A DNA stretch of 47,428 bases from Bacteroidota bacterium (lineage in GTDB: Bacteria > Bacteroidota > Ignavibacteria > Kapaibacteriales > UBA961), in NCBI GenBank assembly GCA_018266765.1, contig JAFDZU010000049.1, forward strand, positions 40,404-87,831. The letters run 5' to 3'. The notes under the pieces were generated by a model that saw nothing but the letters and a program-made list of their open reading frames with translations, had not been told where the DNA came from and made no database searches. The number at the start of each line of letters is the position of its first letter. The stretch's first letter is position 1. Of this stretch, positions 8,515 to 18,300 are shown piece after piece. The position numbers and the translations under genes were made by a program.

Positions 8515-9831
8515 CTAACTAAACTCTGCTAACTGTTCCACTATTTCTCGAAAATCTGTTGGATCTTCTACTTCTTGCCTAAGAAATTTCCGTGTTTGAC
8601 TTCGTAGTTCCATAGCTTTATCAACCATGAGATTTGCACCTTTTTGATAAGCTCCCACACTAATCATATCTTCGGCTTCGCGATATGCAGCAAGCATTTC
8701 TTTCATATCTTGAGCATTAATTTTGTGCTGAGGACTAATGACATCTTTCATTACACGACTCACGCTTTCGAGTACATCAATTGCCGGATAATGCCCCATT
8801 GCCGCTAAGCGGCGTGAGAGAACAATGTGACCATCTAAAATTCCACGAGCGGCATCTGCTATCGGTTCATTCATATCATCACCTTCAACTAAAACAGTGT
8901 AAAGTGCTGTAATTGTTCCTATATCCGACGTTCCTGCTCGTTCCATCAGTTTAGGCAACAGGGCAAATACTGAGGGAGTATATCCCTTTGTCGTCGGCGG
9001 TTCGCCAATTGTCAAACCAATCTCACGCTGTGCCATTGCCAGCCGTGTAACCGAATCCATCATCAACATTACATCTAATCCTTGGTCACGAAAGTATTCT
9101 GCAATTGCAGTAGCAATAAGTGGTGCTTTTACTCTCACCAAAGCCGGCATATCACTCGTAGCTACAATTACCACCGAACGTTTTAGTCCCTCTTCACCTA
9201 AATCTTCTTCGATAAAATCCCTAACTTCGCGTCCCCGCTCGCCAATTAGTGCAATCACATTAACATCGGCAGTAGCATTACGAGCAATCATTCCAAGCAG
9301 TGTTGATTTTCCTACACCCGAACCAGCAAATATTCCTACTCGTTGTCCTTTTCCAAGAGTAAGCAATCCGTCAATTGCACGAACTCCTGTTGCCATCGGC
9401 TCGTTAATTCGCTTGCGTAAAAGCGGGTTCGGAGGTTGTGCATAAATTGACCTCGAATTCGTATTTTTCAAAGAACCTTTGCTGTCCATCGGCTTGCCTA
9501 ACCCATCCAACACTCGCCCCAAAAGATTATTTCCAACCTCGACCGTAAGTGTAGTACCAGAAGCCGCTATTTCCATTCCCGGTTCAATACTTTCTAATTC
9601 GCCGAGCACCATCGAGAGAATTTTATTATCTTTAAAACCAACTATTTCCGATCGACAAACCTCTTCTCCCAAACGATTTCTAAGCACACATACTTCTCCG
9701 ATTGGTGCTTGCGGCCCTTGACTTTCTAGTACCAATCCCGTAACTTGGGTTATTCGTCCTATCGTTTCTACCGTAGTCGCCGAACGAATAACGGACGAAT
9801 ATTTTTGAAGTATTGACTCTACATGCGGCAT
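8515..9831 (-). CDS. fliI: Flagellum-specific ATPase FliI
   Basis: ATPase of the flagellar type III export apparatus, related to F1-beta. Visible motifs in the 438-aa product are Walker A GSGVGKST (170-177), GERGREV (197-203), Walker B ending at D259 (VMLMMDSVTR) and the signature region EPPTTKGYTPSVF (277-289). The C-terminal helical part (AYREAEDMISVGAYQKG) is complete. Length and motif spacing match the family, and the gene follows fliH, its regulatory partner, by 31 nt. Confidence 0.97.
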   Translation of the reverse strand: MPHVESILQKYSSVIRSATTVETIGRITQVTGLVLESQGPQAPIGEVCVLRNRLGEEVCRSEIVGFKDNKILSMVLGELESIEPGMEIAASGTTLTVEVGNNLLGRVLDGLGKPMDSKGSLKNTNSRSIYAQPPNPLLRKRINEPMATGVRAIDGLLTLGKGQRVGIFAGSGVGKSTLLGMIARNATADVNVIALIGERGREVRDFIEEDLGEEGLKRSVVIVATSDMPALVRVKAPLIATAIAEYFRDQGLDVMLMMDSVTRLAMAQREIGLTIGEPPTTKGYTPSVFALLPKLMERAGTSDIGTITALYTVLVEGDDMNEPIADAARGILDGHIVLSRRLAAMGHYPAIDVLESVSRVMKDVISPQHKINAQDMKEMLAAYREAEDMISVGAYQKGANLMVDKAMELRSQTRKFLRQEVEDPTDFREIVEQLAEFS

Positions 9832-9862
9832 ATCATTTCGGATAAATAGAATTTTAATATAA

Positions 9863-10543
9863 TCATCGATGCCGACGTAATTTTTCTGCTAATTTTTCAA
9901 ATTGCGTTTTGATTTGTGCATCAATCGTTCCGAGCTGACTTTCCATAATGCATCCGCCTTCTTCAACTGTATAATCTGATTCTAACTTGACTTTTGGCAT
10001 CTGCATCGGGTCGGCAAGTAATGTACTTTGAGCTAGTTCGAGCGCATCTAAATCTGCCGGATTAATTCTGATAACAACTGTATCTGCCCCACGCAATGCT
10101 TGAAGTGCTTTTCGTGCCTGCGTAATAACTACTGATTTATTTTCTTTTAAAGATTCTTGGACAATATTTTTAGCTAAATCAAGAGCCAATGCAACAATTG
10201 AATCTTCAGCTTGAAGCATTAATTCTGCAAACTGCAACTGTAAATTTGTAACGTTTGAATCAAAATTTTTGAGTGTTTCTTGTTGCTTTTGAATTTCCAC
10301 CATCATCGTTCCGGTGGCTACTTGTTTGCCGTCATTAAATCCTCTATCATAAGCAGTTTGAATCTGTTGCTGGGCTTCTTGTACTAAAATACTATCGGGG
10401 ACATGCTCTGCTTCTTCAAATTCATCAAACATTTCCGGCACAAATTCCTCAAAAATCGGCTCTTGAATATCATGTTTTGAATCTGCGTGAATAATCTCCA
10501 CGCGGCGAACTTTTCGAGGTATTTGAACTATAAATTGTTGCAT
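9863..10543 (-). CDS. fliH: Flagellar assembly protein FliH
   Basis: 226 aa. FliH binds FliI and docks it at the export gate. The N-terminal part is variable and acidic, the middle is helical, and the C-terminal part (about 110-225) has the V-ATPase subunit E/FliH-like pattern (ALALDLAKNIVQESL, VVIRINPADLDAL, GGCIMESQLGTIDAQIKTQF). It lies between fliG and fliI as usual. No clear Shine-Dalgarno; the 17-nt gap after fliG suggests coupled translation. Confidence 0.9.
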   Translation of the reverse strand: MQQFIVQIPRKVRRVEIIHADSKHDIQEPIFEEFVPEMFDEFEEAEHVPDSILVQEAQQQIQTAYDRGFNDGKQVATGTMMVEIQKQQETLKNFDSNVTNLQLQFAELMLQAEDSIVALALDLAKNIVQESLKENKSVVITQARKALQALRGADTVVIRINPADLDALELAQSTLLADPMQMPKVKLESDYTVEEGGCIMESQLGTIDAQIKTQFEKLAEKLRRHR

Positions 10544-10560
10544 GAATTTTAATGAAACAT

Positions 10561-11583
10561 TTATACGAAAACGTCTTCTTTGCCACGTCCACTGATTGCA
10601 ACATCACCTGTTTCTACAAGGCGTTTAACCACATCAATAATTCGCATTTGCGCAAGTTCAACTTCTTTGAGTTTGACCGGTCCCATAAATTCAAGTTCTT
10701 CTTTGATAACAGCCGATGCACGCTCTGACATATTTTTGAAAATCTTTGTACGAATTTTTTCATCGGTTGCTTTGAGTGCGAGCACGAGGTCTCGTTTATC
10801 CACATCACGCAATATTCGCTGAATTCCTTTGTCATCTATCATCACAATATCATCAAATAAGAACATCAATCGCTTGATTTGTTCGGCAAGTCCGGGGTCT
10901 TTATCTTCAATATTTTCAAGTAAACTCTTGGCTGTTGCATTATTGCTTTTATTAAGAATAGAAGCAACTAAATGCGCTCCACCAGTTGTGCTAAGATTTT
11001 GAGAAAGAACGGCTTCACCTATTTGGTCAACCACAGTTTCTACTTCTTGAATAATCGTTGGTGATACTTTACCGAGCGTTGCAATCCTCATTAAAACTTC
11101 TGCACGTAAATCTTCAGCAAATTCGTTCAACACCTCAGCCGATTGATCTGGCGGAAGGTGAGATAATATTAATGACACAGTTTGCGGATGCTCTTTCGAA
11201 AGGAAACTTGCAAGTTGCTGAGGATCAGCTTTTTTAAGAATATCAAACCCGCGTATTGCAGTAAGCATTTTGATTTTTTCTGTGATATCTCGTGCTTTTT
11301 CCATTCCGAATGTTTTTTGAAGTAGGTTTTGAGCAAAATCCATTCCACCATCAATAACAAAACCGTGTGCTCCCATCAGTTGAAAATATTCAGCAGTTGC
11401 TTGCTCAATTATTTCATTTGGAATACTCTGAAAATTACCAATTTCCATTGCAATCTGCTCTACTTCCTTCGGTTCTAAACCTTGGAAAATTCGAGCTGCA
11501 TCATCGGTTTCGAGTGTCATAAGCAAAACAGCAACCTTTTGCCGACCGGTCATGTTTGCATATTTAAGTTCTTTTTTTTTCAT
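10561..11583 (-). CDS. fliG: Flagellar motor switch protein FliG
   Basis: C-ring protein that interacts with the stator and generates torque. 340 aa with the three expected parts: FliG_N (TGRQKVAVLLMTLETDDAARIF at about 12-33), the middle domain with the EHPQ motif (SKEHPQTVSLILSHLPP) and the C-terminal torque helix region, which keeps charged residues in LVLALKATDEKIRTKIFKNM. It ends with the usual IIDVVKRLVETGDV. The annotated first ATG has no strong ribosome site; an ATG ten codons later (MTGRQK) is an alternative start. Confidence 0.96.
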   Translation of the reverse strand: MKKKELKYANMTGRQKVAVLLMTLETDDAARIFQGLEPKEVEQIAMEIGNFQSIPNEIIEQATAEYFQLMGAHGFVIDGGMDFAQNLLQKTFGMEKARDITEKIKMLTAIRGFDILKKADPQQLASFLSKEHPQTVSLILSHLPPDQSAEVLNEFAEDLRAEVLMRIATLGKVSPTIIQEVETVVDQIGEAVLSQNLSTTGGAHLVASILNKSNNATAKSLLENIEDKDPGLAEQIKRLMFLFDDIVMIDDKGIQRILRDVDKRDLVLALKATDEKIRTKIFKNMSERASAVIKEELEFMGPVKLKEVELAQMRIIDVVKRLVETGDVAISGRGKEDVFV

Positions 11584-11611
11584 CGTATATATCTACTTTC
11601 CAAAGTCAAGT

Positions 11612-13309
11612 TTACAGTTGTTTTGCCTGTGCTGCCGCAGCTTTTTTGCGTGGCTCATCATCATCTTGTCGAAGTATAAGTTTTATTAATCGAATTGCTT
11701 CATCCGGATGCTCGACCATGTGCTCCATTGCCCTAGCTTGCATTTCAATTTTCATTATAGTTTCTTCGTCTAATTCTTGCGTTTGGCTTAGACGTGCTTT
11801 AGCGCGTTGCATCATTAATTCTCTGCTTGTAAGTGGTGCTGAAAGTTCAGGTACTTTCTCACTTCCGTCTTCCAATAGTAATTGATCACCACTTGCAGAT
11901 TGTAATAATGCTATTGGCTCGAATACAGGTGGCGGGCCTAGCACTTGCTCGATACGACGACGTACCTGAGGCGAAGAAATTAACTTCCTAATCATCCAAA
12001 CTGCCAAAAGCATAGCTATTAATATCAGTACTTTTTCGGCAATTTCATTTGGAGTAAGTGGGAGTTTCAATCCGCGTTGTTGTTTCAAATCTTCTTCCTG
12101 TTGCGACGGGTCGAACTGCACATTCACTACCGACACTTGGTCGTTTCGTGTTGGGTCATAGCCGACTGCATTTTTAACAACTTGCGTTATTTTTTGCATT
12201 TCCTCATCAGCTCGAGGTTTGTATTCCAAAGTGGGTTTATCACCTTCCGTTACTTTTGTAGTACCATTGATAAGAGTTGCAACCGAAAGTCGTTTTATTC
12301 CACCGCCACGATTTACAATTTTTTCAATTGTTTTTGATATTTCATAGTTTGTAACAGTATTCCCTCGTTGGCTTGCTGAATTTACTGCCGGAACATTAAG
12401 CGAATCAACAGATTTACTCTGTTCGTCTATTTTTTGTTCACTTCGAACTACTTGTTTGTCGGGGTCGTAATCTTCGATAGTTTTTTCAATTTGGGTAAAG
12501 TCTAACTCGGCATTTGCACGAACAACTGCATTTCCTGCGCCCAATACTCCATCGAGAAGTGTTTGTACTTTTGATGTGAGGTATTGGTCAATTTTTTGTT
12601 GAAGTTCGTATTGAGTGGACGACAAGCCGGCTATCGAATTTTTATCGCGAGGCGGCTCGGAAATTATTTGCCCTTTTTGGTCAACGACAGTAACCGAACC
12701 TGCATCCATTCCTTCAACACTGCTTGCTATCAAGTTTTGGATACCTTCGGTATTGAGGCGGCTGATACTTCTTCCTGATTTTAACTGTAATACTACCGAA
12801 GCAGTTGCTTTATTCTGATCTTTATCAAACAGTGCTTTTTCGGGAACAACTATGTGAACACGAACTTTTTGCACTTCGTCAATCGCACCTATAGTCCGAG
12901 CTAATTCACCTTCTAAAGCACGGCGGTAATTGAGTTTTTGTACAAAATCCGACATGCCGAGATTTGTTTTATCAAATATTTCATAACCAACGGTACTCGA
13001 CTGCGGCAAGCCCTCGCTTGCAAGCTGAATACGTGTTTCATGAAGAACATTCGCAGGAACTAAGAGTACACTTCCACCGGATGAAATTTCATACGGTATT
13101 TTACGCTCTTTCAGTTTTTCGACAATAATACCGGCATCTTTTTGGTCAAGCTCGCTAAACAGAACACTCATCGAGGGCTGAGATGCTGTATTAACCATCA
13201 TCACAATTCCCACAATCGCCGCCACTACTACACCTGCAATGGTTAGTTGCTGTGCTCGCGTCAGTTTATTTGCGAATGCTGTCATTTGTTTTGTTATCGG
13301 CTCTGCCAT
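11612..13309 (-). CDS. fliF: Flagellar MS-ring protein FliF
   Basis: Forms the MS ring in the inner membrane, the base for the rod, the C-ring and the export gate. The 565-aa product has a first membrane helix at about residues 22-42 (LTIAGVVVAAIVGIVMMV), the YscJ/FliF ring-building motif (SELDQKDAGIIVEKL, then LPQSSTVGYEIFDK), a second ring domain with TVVDQKGQI, and a second membrane helix at about 430-450 (VLILIAMLLAVWMI). The C-terminal tail (AIRLIKLILRQDDDEP) is the FliG-binding end. Length is normal. First large ring gene of the operon, 28 nt before fliG. Confidence 0.96.
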   Translation of the reverse strand: MAEPITKQMTAFANKLTRAQQLTIAGVVVAAIVGIVMMVNTASQPSMSVLFSELDQKDAGIIVEKLKERKIPYEISSGGSVLLVPANVLHETRIQLASEGLPQSSTVGYEIFDKTNLGMSDFVQKLNYRRALEGELARTIGAIDEVQKVRVHIVVPEKALFDKDQNKATASVVLQLKSGRSISRLNTEGIQNLIASSVEGMDAGSVTVVDQKGQIISEPPRDKNSIAGLSSTQYELQQKIDQYLTSKVQTLLDGVLGAGNAVVRANAELDFTQIEKTIEDYDPDKQVVRSEQKIDEQSKSVDSLNVPAVNSASQRGNTVTNYEISKTIEKIVNRGGGIKRLSVATLINGTTKVTEGDKPTLEYKPRADEEMQKITQVVKNAVGYDPTRNDQVSVVNVQFDPSQQEEDLKQQRGLKLPLTPNEIAEKVLILIAMLLAVWMIRKLISSPQVRRRIEQVLGPPPVFEPIALLQSASGDQLLLEDGSEKVPELSAPLTSRELMMQRAKARLSQTQELDEETIMKIEMQARAMEHMVEHPDEAIRLIKLILRQDDDEPRKKAAAAQAKQL

Positions 13310-13348
13310 ACGTATTTTTGTTTATTATTTACAATTTATGTTCAGATA

Positions 13349-13657
13349 TTATACTTGTATTCTGCTGACTTCGCGGTACATATCTAATGCTTTGTTTCGT
13401 AATTCGAGAAGAAGCTGAAATGATGTTTTTGCTTTCTCGGCTGAAATCATCACGTCATGGAGATCCACTGCTTCACCTTTTAAGAGTCGGTCTGTCATTT
13501 CCGAAGAGTCTTTCTGCAATGAATTTGTATCACCGATAAATTCTTTGAGAGTATTAACAAATGATGCTTGCGTTTGTGGCTCGGCGGCTCCTGATTGGAT
13601 TCGCTGTTGCTCTAATGGAGCATAACTCTTTCCGACAAGTAAATCTCCTACTACCAT
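13349..13657 (-). CDS. fliE: Flagellar MS-ring/rod adaptor FliE
   Basis: 102 aa. FliE joins the MS ring to the proximal rod and is an early export substrate. The C-terminal half is diagnostic: LKGEAVDLHDVMISAEKA followed by FQLLLELRNKALDMYREVSRI. The start has AGGAG eight bases upstream. It is normally adjacent to flgC; here a 99-aa unknown gene sits between them. Confidence 0.94.
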   Translation of the reverse strand: MVVGDLLVGKSYAPLEQQRIQSGAAEPQTQASFVNTLKEFIGDTNSLQKDSSEMTDRLLKGEAVDLHDVMISAEKAKTSFQLLLELRNKALDMYREVSRIQV

Positions 13658-13724
13658 AATATTCTCCTAAAAAAAAGATGGACATCCTTGTCCCCGAATT
13701 GGTAATACATTCACATTTAAGTTG

Positions 13725-14024
13725 TTATCCGCGACCATCGAAAATACTTCCTTTTTCTACTCCGCCGACGGCAAGATTTCCTGTTCGATTGAATACGACA
13801 TGTCGTTGAATTTGTGCGGCACTTTCGGGAAATAATCCAATAAAGAAATCTCGTTCTGCCGGAGAAATCACGGATTGAGCCGAAAGTGTGGCTCTTGCAG
13901 GTTCGGATGTTGCTGTTTTTTTAACTTCACCGTCAAATTTATTCGCTACGGCTGTTTCACGTTTTGCCGGAAGATTTGGGCGTAAGCCCGCCGCTTTTGA
14001 ATATGCTTGTATCGCAGGTATCAT
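13725..14024 (-). CDS. Unknown protein between flgC and fliE
   Basis: 99 aa, not recognised. The N-terminal half is Lys/Ala/Thr-rich and probably disordered. The second half looks more structured (SPAERDFFIGLFPESAAQI, RHVVFNRTGNL) and it ends KGSIFDGRG. No signal peptide or membrane segment. The ATG is preceded by GAGG at seven bases, and the gene is evenly spaced from its neighbours (39 nt after flgC, 67 nt before fliE), so it is very likely translated and part of the flagellar operon. Being encoded with proximal-rod genes, it may be a small rod or adaptor component; that is inference only. Confidence 0.7.
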   Translation of the reverse strand: MIPAIQAYSKAAGLRPNLPAKRETAVANKFDGEVKKTATSEPARATLSAQSVISPAERDFFIGLFPESAAQIQRHVVFNRTGNLAVGGVEKGSIFDGRG

Positions 14025-14063
14025 TCTGCCTCACTGAAAAAGTACGTTAGTTTTCTATAAATA

Positions 14064-14546
14064 TTATATATCTAATGAATCTTTTGCTATATTTTTTACA
14101 GAAGAAATTACTCCTGTGTTTGCTTCAAAGGCACGTTGCGCACCTATCATTTCTACCATTTCTGTTACGATATTTACATTCGGCATACTGACATAACCAT
14201 CTACATCTGCATCAGGATGAGCAGGATCGTATATTTTCCGTGCCGGAGAATTATCGTGTGCCGTAACTGATGTTACGACCTTTGCATCGGGATTATAATA
14301 GTTCATTCTTGTATTTGGCGCATGGAGAGGCGAAGTACCGCCAAGAGAAATTTGCTCTTGAAGTGCATGGTCAAACGCAGATTGAGGATTTGCACGAGCA
14401 ATCACAACTTCACGTTGATACGGTTTGCCGTCGGCACCTTTGGTTGTATTGACATTAGCGATGTTGTTTGCTACCGCGCTTAAACGCTGACGCTGAACAC
14501 TTAATCCCTGACCGCTGATTGCAAAAGACGAAAATATATTTTCCAT
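14064..14546 (-). CDS. flgC: Flagellar proximal rod protein FlgC
   Basis: 160 aa rod protein exported by the flagellar apparatus. N-terminal signature SVQRQRLSAVANNIANVNTT; middle KVVTSVTAHDNSPARKIYDP and HPDADVDGYVSMPNVN, diagnostic for FlgC; C-terminal EMVEMIGAQRAFEANTGVI (bbr_C). Normal length. Follows flgB by 33 nt, with an AAGGAT ribosome site. Confidence 0.96.
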   Translation of the reverse strand: MENIFSSFAISGQGLSVQRQRLSAVANNIANVNTTKGADGKPYQREVVIARANPQSAFDHALQEQISLGGTSPLHAPNTRMNYYNPDAKVVTSVTAHDNSPARKIYDPAHPDADVDGYVSMPNVNIVTEMVEMIGAQRAFEANTGVISSVKNIAKDSLDI

Positions 14547-14579
14547 GCTTATATCCTTTATTACAATTAATTTACGAGA

Positions 14580-14999
14580 TTATAAATTTCCCTTTATGGC
14601 TGTTTGCATGCCCTGAAAATACCGTGCTGTCATTCGAGAAGCAAATCGAAATTTGATTTGATTCTGTGCGAGATTCGACATTTCTTTATCTATATTAACA
14701 TGTGATTCGCCCGAAAACAGAATTTCAGGACGAGGCACAGAAGCGTTTTCTACACTACCTGCTATTTCACCATCGGTTCGTGCGCCGATTGGAAGATGAT
14801 GTTCGTCGGTACTTGCACCACGCTGAACGAGCTGTGCTTCGTTAAATTCTTCTTCAAAACGAACTTTTTCGGGACGATAGACTGGCGAAGTGGCATTGGC
14901 AATATTCCGCGCAATTGTTTGCTGGCGGAGTGCGTAGGTATCCAATGACCGATTGAGCAATGGAAGCTTTGTATTAAAAAGGTGGTCTCGAAGTATCAT
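14580..14999 (-). CDS. flgB: Flagellar proximal rod protein FlgB
   Basis: 139 aa, first gene of the operon. The N-terminal motif LRQQTIARNIANATSPVYR and C-terminal EMSNLAQNQIKFRFASRMTA are typical for FlgB, a proximal rod protein next to FliE. Length is normal. The Shine-Dalgarno is weak (GAGTGA). A sigma-54-like element lies 68-84 nt upstream of the start codon (15067-15083). Confidence 0.94.
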   Translation of the reverse strand: MILRDHLFNTKLPLLNRSLDTYALRQQTIARNIANATSPVYRPEKVRFEEEFNEAQLVQRGASTDEHHLPIGARTDGEIAGSVENASVPRPEILFSGESHVNIDKEMSNLAQNQIKFRFASRMTARYFQGMQTAIKGNL

Positions 15000-15337
15000 A
15001 AATCACTCACTGTAATGTTTTTATTTGTTCACTTCTCGGGCTTTTTGCCGTTACGGAATTCCTTTTTACAATTTGAGTGCCAAGTTAGTACGCCTTGGTT
15101 TTTAGCGAAAGTGACAGAGTGAAATGTAATTTTTCATGGCTATTATTGGACGATGGTGAATAATCGCCTGTTGATTTATAGCCATAATAACATTTCCTGA
15201 GCAGAATCTCCATACTTTGCTGTTGGATTGGTGCAGGTTTATCCGTAATTTCGCCTAAACCTTACGAAAGTAATTCATAAAGAAACGAACATCAAACACA
15301 TTGTTTTTTCCTAAAACCATACATTTCAAATAGTTTT
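15000..15337. other. Divergent intergenic region
   Basis: 338 nt between flgB (minus) and the restriction-modification gene (plus). Besides the sigma-54-like site it contains an 8-bp inverted repeat (15136-15143 with 15178-15185, ATGGCTAT/ATAGCCAT) with no T-run. For the plus-strand gene I see only weak matches to the Bacteroidota -7 box (TAATTTCG at 15246, TACATTTC at 15320), neither with a well-spaced TTTG. No small ORF or RNA gene is recognised. Confidence 0.5.
15067..15083 (-). promoter_or_regulatory. Sigma-54-like promoter for flgB operon
   Basis: On the minus strand TTGGCAC is followed, after exactly five bases, by TTGTA. This matches the RpoN consensus TTGGCAC-N5-TTGCA at every position of the -24 box and with correct spacing, but the -12 box has GT instead of the near-invariant GC. 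It would start transcription about 55-60 nt before flgB. RpoN control of rod/hook genes is known in many flagellated bacteria. No activator gene is in the window to support it. Confidence 0.42.
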
Positions 15338-18300
15338 ATGACCATCGCACAATACATTGACAATATAAATGCTCGCTATAAACTCGGTAATGCTACAGAA
15401 CACACATTTCGTGGAGATTTACAACAGCTCATCGAAAGTTTAGTGCCTGATATTCGGGCAACCAATGAGCCGAAACGGCAATCGTGCGGTGCACCCGATT
15501 ATATTCTCACAAAAAAAGATATTCCTCTTGGATTTATCGAAGCTAAAGATATTGGCGATAAAGACCTTGAAGGCGCAAAGAAAACAGGCAACAAAGAACA
15601 ATTCGACCGCTATAAAGCATCATTAAACAACTTGATTTTTACCGATTATCTCGACTTCCATCTATACCGCGACGGACAGTTTATTACCAAAGTTGCTATT
15701 GCTGAACTTACCGAACAAGGCATCAAACCACTCAATGAAAATTTTGCAACATTTACCAATCTGCTCAAAGACTTTTGTTTACATATCGGTCAGACTATCA
15801 AAAGTAGTCAGAAATTAGCCGAAATGATGGCGGCAAAAGCTCGGTTGCTCTCGGAAATCATCGAAAAAGCATTGATTTCTGATGAAGAAACTGAACAAAA
15901 CTCGACTCTCAAAGACCAAATGAATGCATTTAAGCAAATACTTATTCACGACATTACACCGAAAGGATTTGCTGATGTGTATGCTCAAACCATTGCTTAC
16001 GGAATGTTTGCCGCGCGACTTCATGATAAAGATTTAGATACGTTCTCCCGACAAGAAGCCGCCGAAAAAATTCCAAAATCAAATCCGTTTTTACGAAAAC
16101 TGTTTGGCTACATTGCCGGACCCGATATTGACGACCGTATTAAATGGATTGTAGATAGTTTGGTGGAAATATTTTTGGCGTGTAATGTTGAGGAAATTCT
16201 AAAAAACTACGGAAAATCAACAAAAATGGAAGACCCAATTATCCATTTTTACGAAACATTTTTGAGTGAATACGACCCAAAATTACGAAAGGCACGTGGC
16301 GTTTGGTACACACCTGCACCGGTTGTAAATTTTATTGTTCGAGCAGTTGATGATATTCTGAAAACCGAATTTGATTTACCCAACGGACTTGCCGACAATA
16401 GCAAAACAAAAATAAAAGTTGATGTACAAGGTAAAAAAACAGAACAGGAAGTTCACAAAGTTCAAATACTTGACCCGGCAACAGGCACAGGAACTTTTTT
16501 AGCCGAAGTAGTAAAACATATTCATAAAAAGTTTGAAGGGCAAAAAGGAATTTGGAGCAATTATGTAGAAACGCATTTATTGCCTCGCCTCAATGGATTT
16601 GAATTGCTGATGGCAAGTTATGCTATGGCACATTTAAAATTAGATTTGCTTTTAACCGAAACAGGCTACAAACCAACAACAAACCAAAGGTTCAGAGTTT
16701 ATCTTACCAACAGTTTAGAAGAACACCACCAAGACACAGGAACACTCTTTGCAAATTGGCTCAGTACAGAAGCCAACGAAGCCAATCATATCAAAAGAGA
16801 TACGCCGGTAATGTGTGTTATTGGAAATCCACCGTATAGTGGAGAAAGTGCTAACAAAGGCGAATGGATAATGAACCTAATGGAAGATTACAAAAAAGAA
16901 CCGGGAGGAAAAGAAAAACTGAAAGAAAGAAATCCAAAATGGATAAACGATGACTATGTTAAGTTTTTGCGATACGGACAACACTTTATAGAAAAAAACG
17001 GAAGCGGTATTTTAGCTTTTATCAATCCACATGGCTTTTTAGACAATCCTACGTTTCGTGGCATGCGTTGGAACTTGCTAAAAACCTACGACAAGATTTA
17101 TACGATAGATTTACATGGAAATAGTACAAAAAAGGAAACTTGCCCTGATGGAAGTGCTGATGTTAATGTATTTGATATTATGCAAGGTGTTTCAATTAAC
17201 ATCTTTGTAAAAACAGGAAAGAAAAAGGCAAATGAATTAGGTAAAGTGTTTCATTTTGATTTGTATGGTAAACGAGAAATGAAATATGATTTTCTTGTTA
17301 GTAATTCTGTTAAAACTGTTGATTATAAAGAATTACCCAATATTGCGCCGAATTACTTTTTTATGAGTAAAGATTTTAATGTACAAAAAGTATATGACAA
17401 GGGATTTTCATTGTCAGAATTATTGTTGAAAAATTCATTAGGAATTGCTACAGCCAGAGATGCTTTTACAATTCAATTCTCAGAAAGAAAAGTAAAAGAA
17501 ACTATTGAAAAATTTTTAAATTTAGATAATGAAACAGCAAGAATTAAATTCAACCTAGGAAAAGATGTAAGAGATTGGACTATTGATTTTGCAAAGAAAG
17601 ATTTAATCAGTTCGGGAGTTGATTTAAGTAATTTAGTTAGAATATCTTATCGTCCATTTGATTTCAGATTTACATATTATACTGGGAAGTCAAAAGGTTT
17701 CCATTGCATGCCTCGTGGAGAAATCATGCAACATTTATTTCATAAAGACAATATTGCACTTAATTTAATAAAAGTTGGAAGAGATTTAGACTCAAATAAT
17801 TTCTTTGTAAGTAACCACATTACTGACAAAAGTTTAGTATCTTCGTTAGACAATAGCAGTTGTTTCCCTCTCTACCTCTATCCAGAAACCAACACCCAAC
17901 AAAGCATCGGGCAAACAGCAGAACGCACACCCAACCTAAACACAGAAATAGTAAAGCAAATAGCGGATAAGTTAGGTTTAACATTTGTCCCAGAAAAAGC
18001 TCCCCTCCTTTCGAAGGAGGGGCTGGGGGTGGTCGAAAGACACCAAATCAATAATCTTCCTTATTTAAAAACATTCAGGAAAGCCCTCAGAAATAATCTC
18101 ACACCTGCTGAAGCAAAATTTTGGACACTTGTTCAAAACTCACAATTAGAAGGTCGGAAGTTTAGAAGGCAACACAGCGTAGGTAATTACATTTTAGATT
18201 TTTATTGCCCGAGCGAAAAGCTGGCAATCGAGCTGGATGGAGAAGTTCACTTTAATGAAACAGCCCAAGAAAGAGACGAAGAAAGAACTTTGTTTTTGAA

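Noticed and set aside
15136-15185. Inverted repeat ATGGCTAT/ATAGCCAT as a terminator
   Set aside because: Only 8 bp with a long AT-rich loop and no T-run; it lies upstream of both divergent genes, where no transcript should end.
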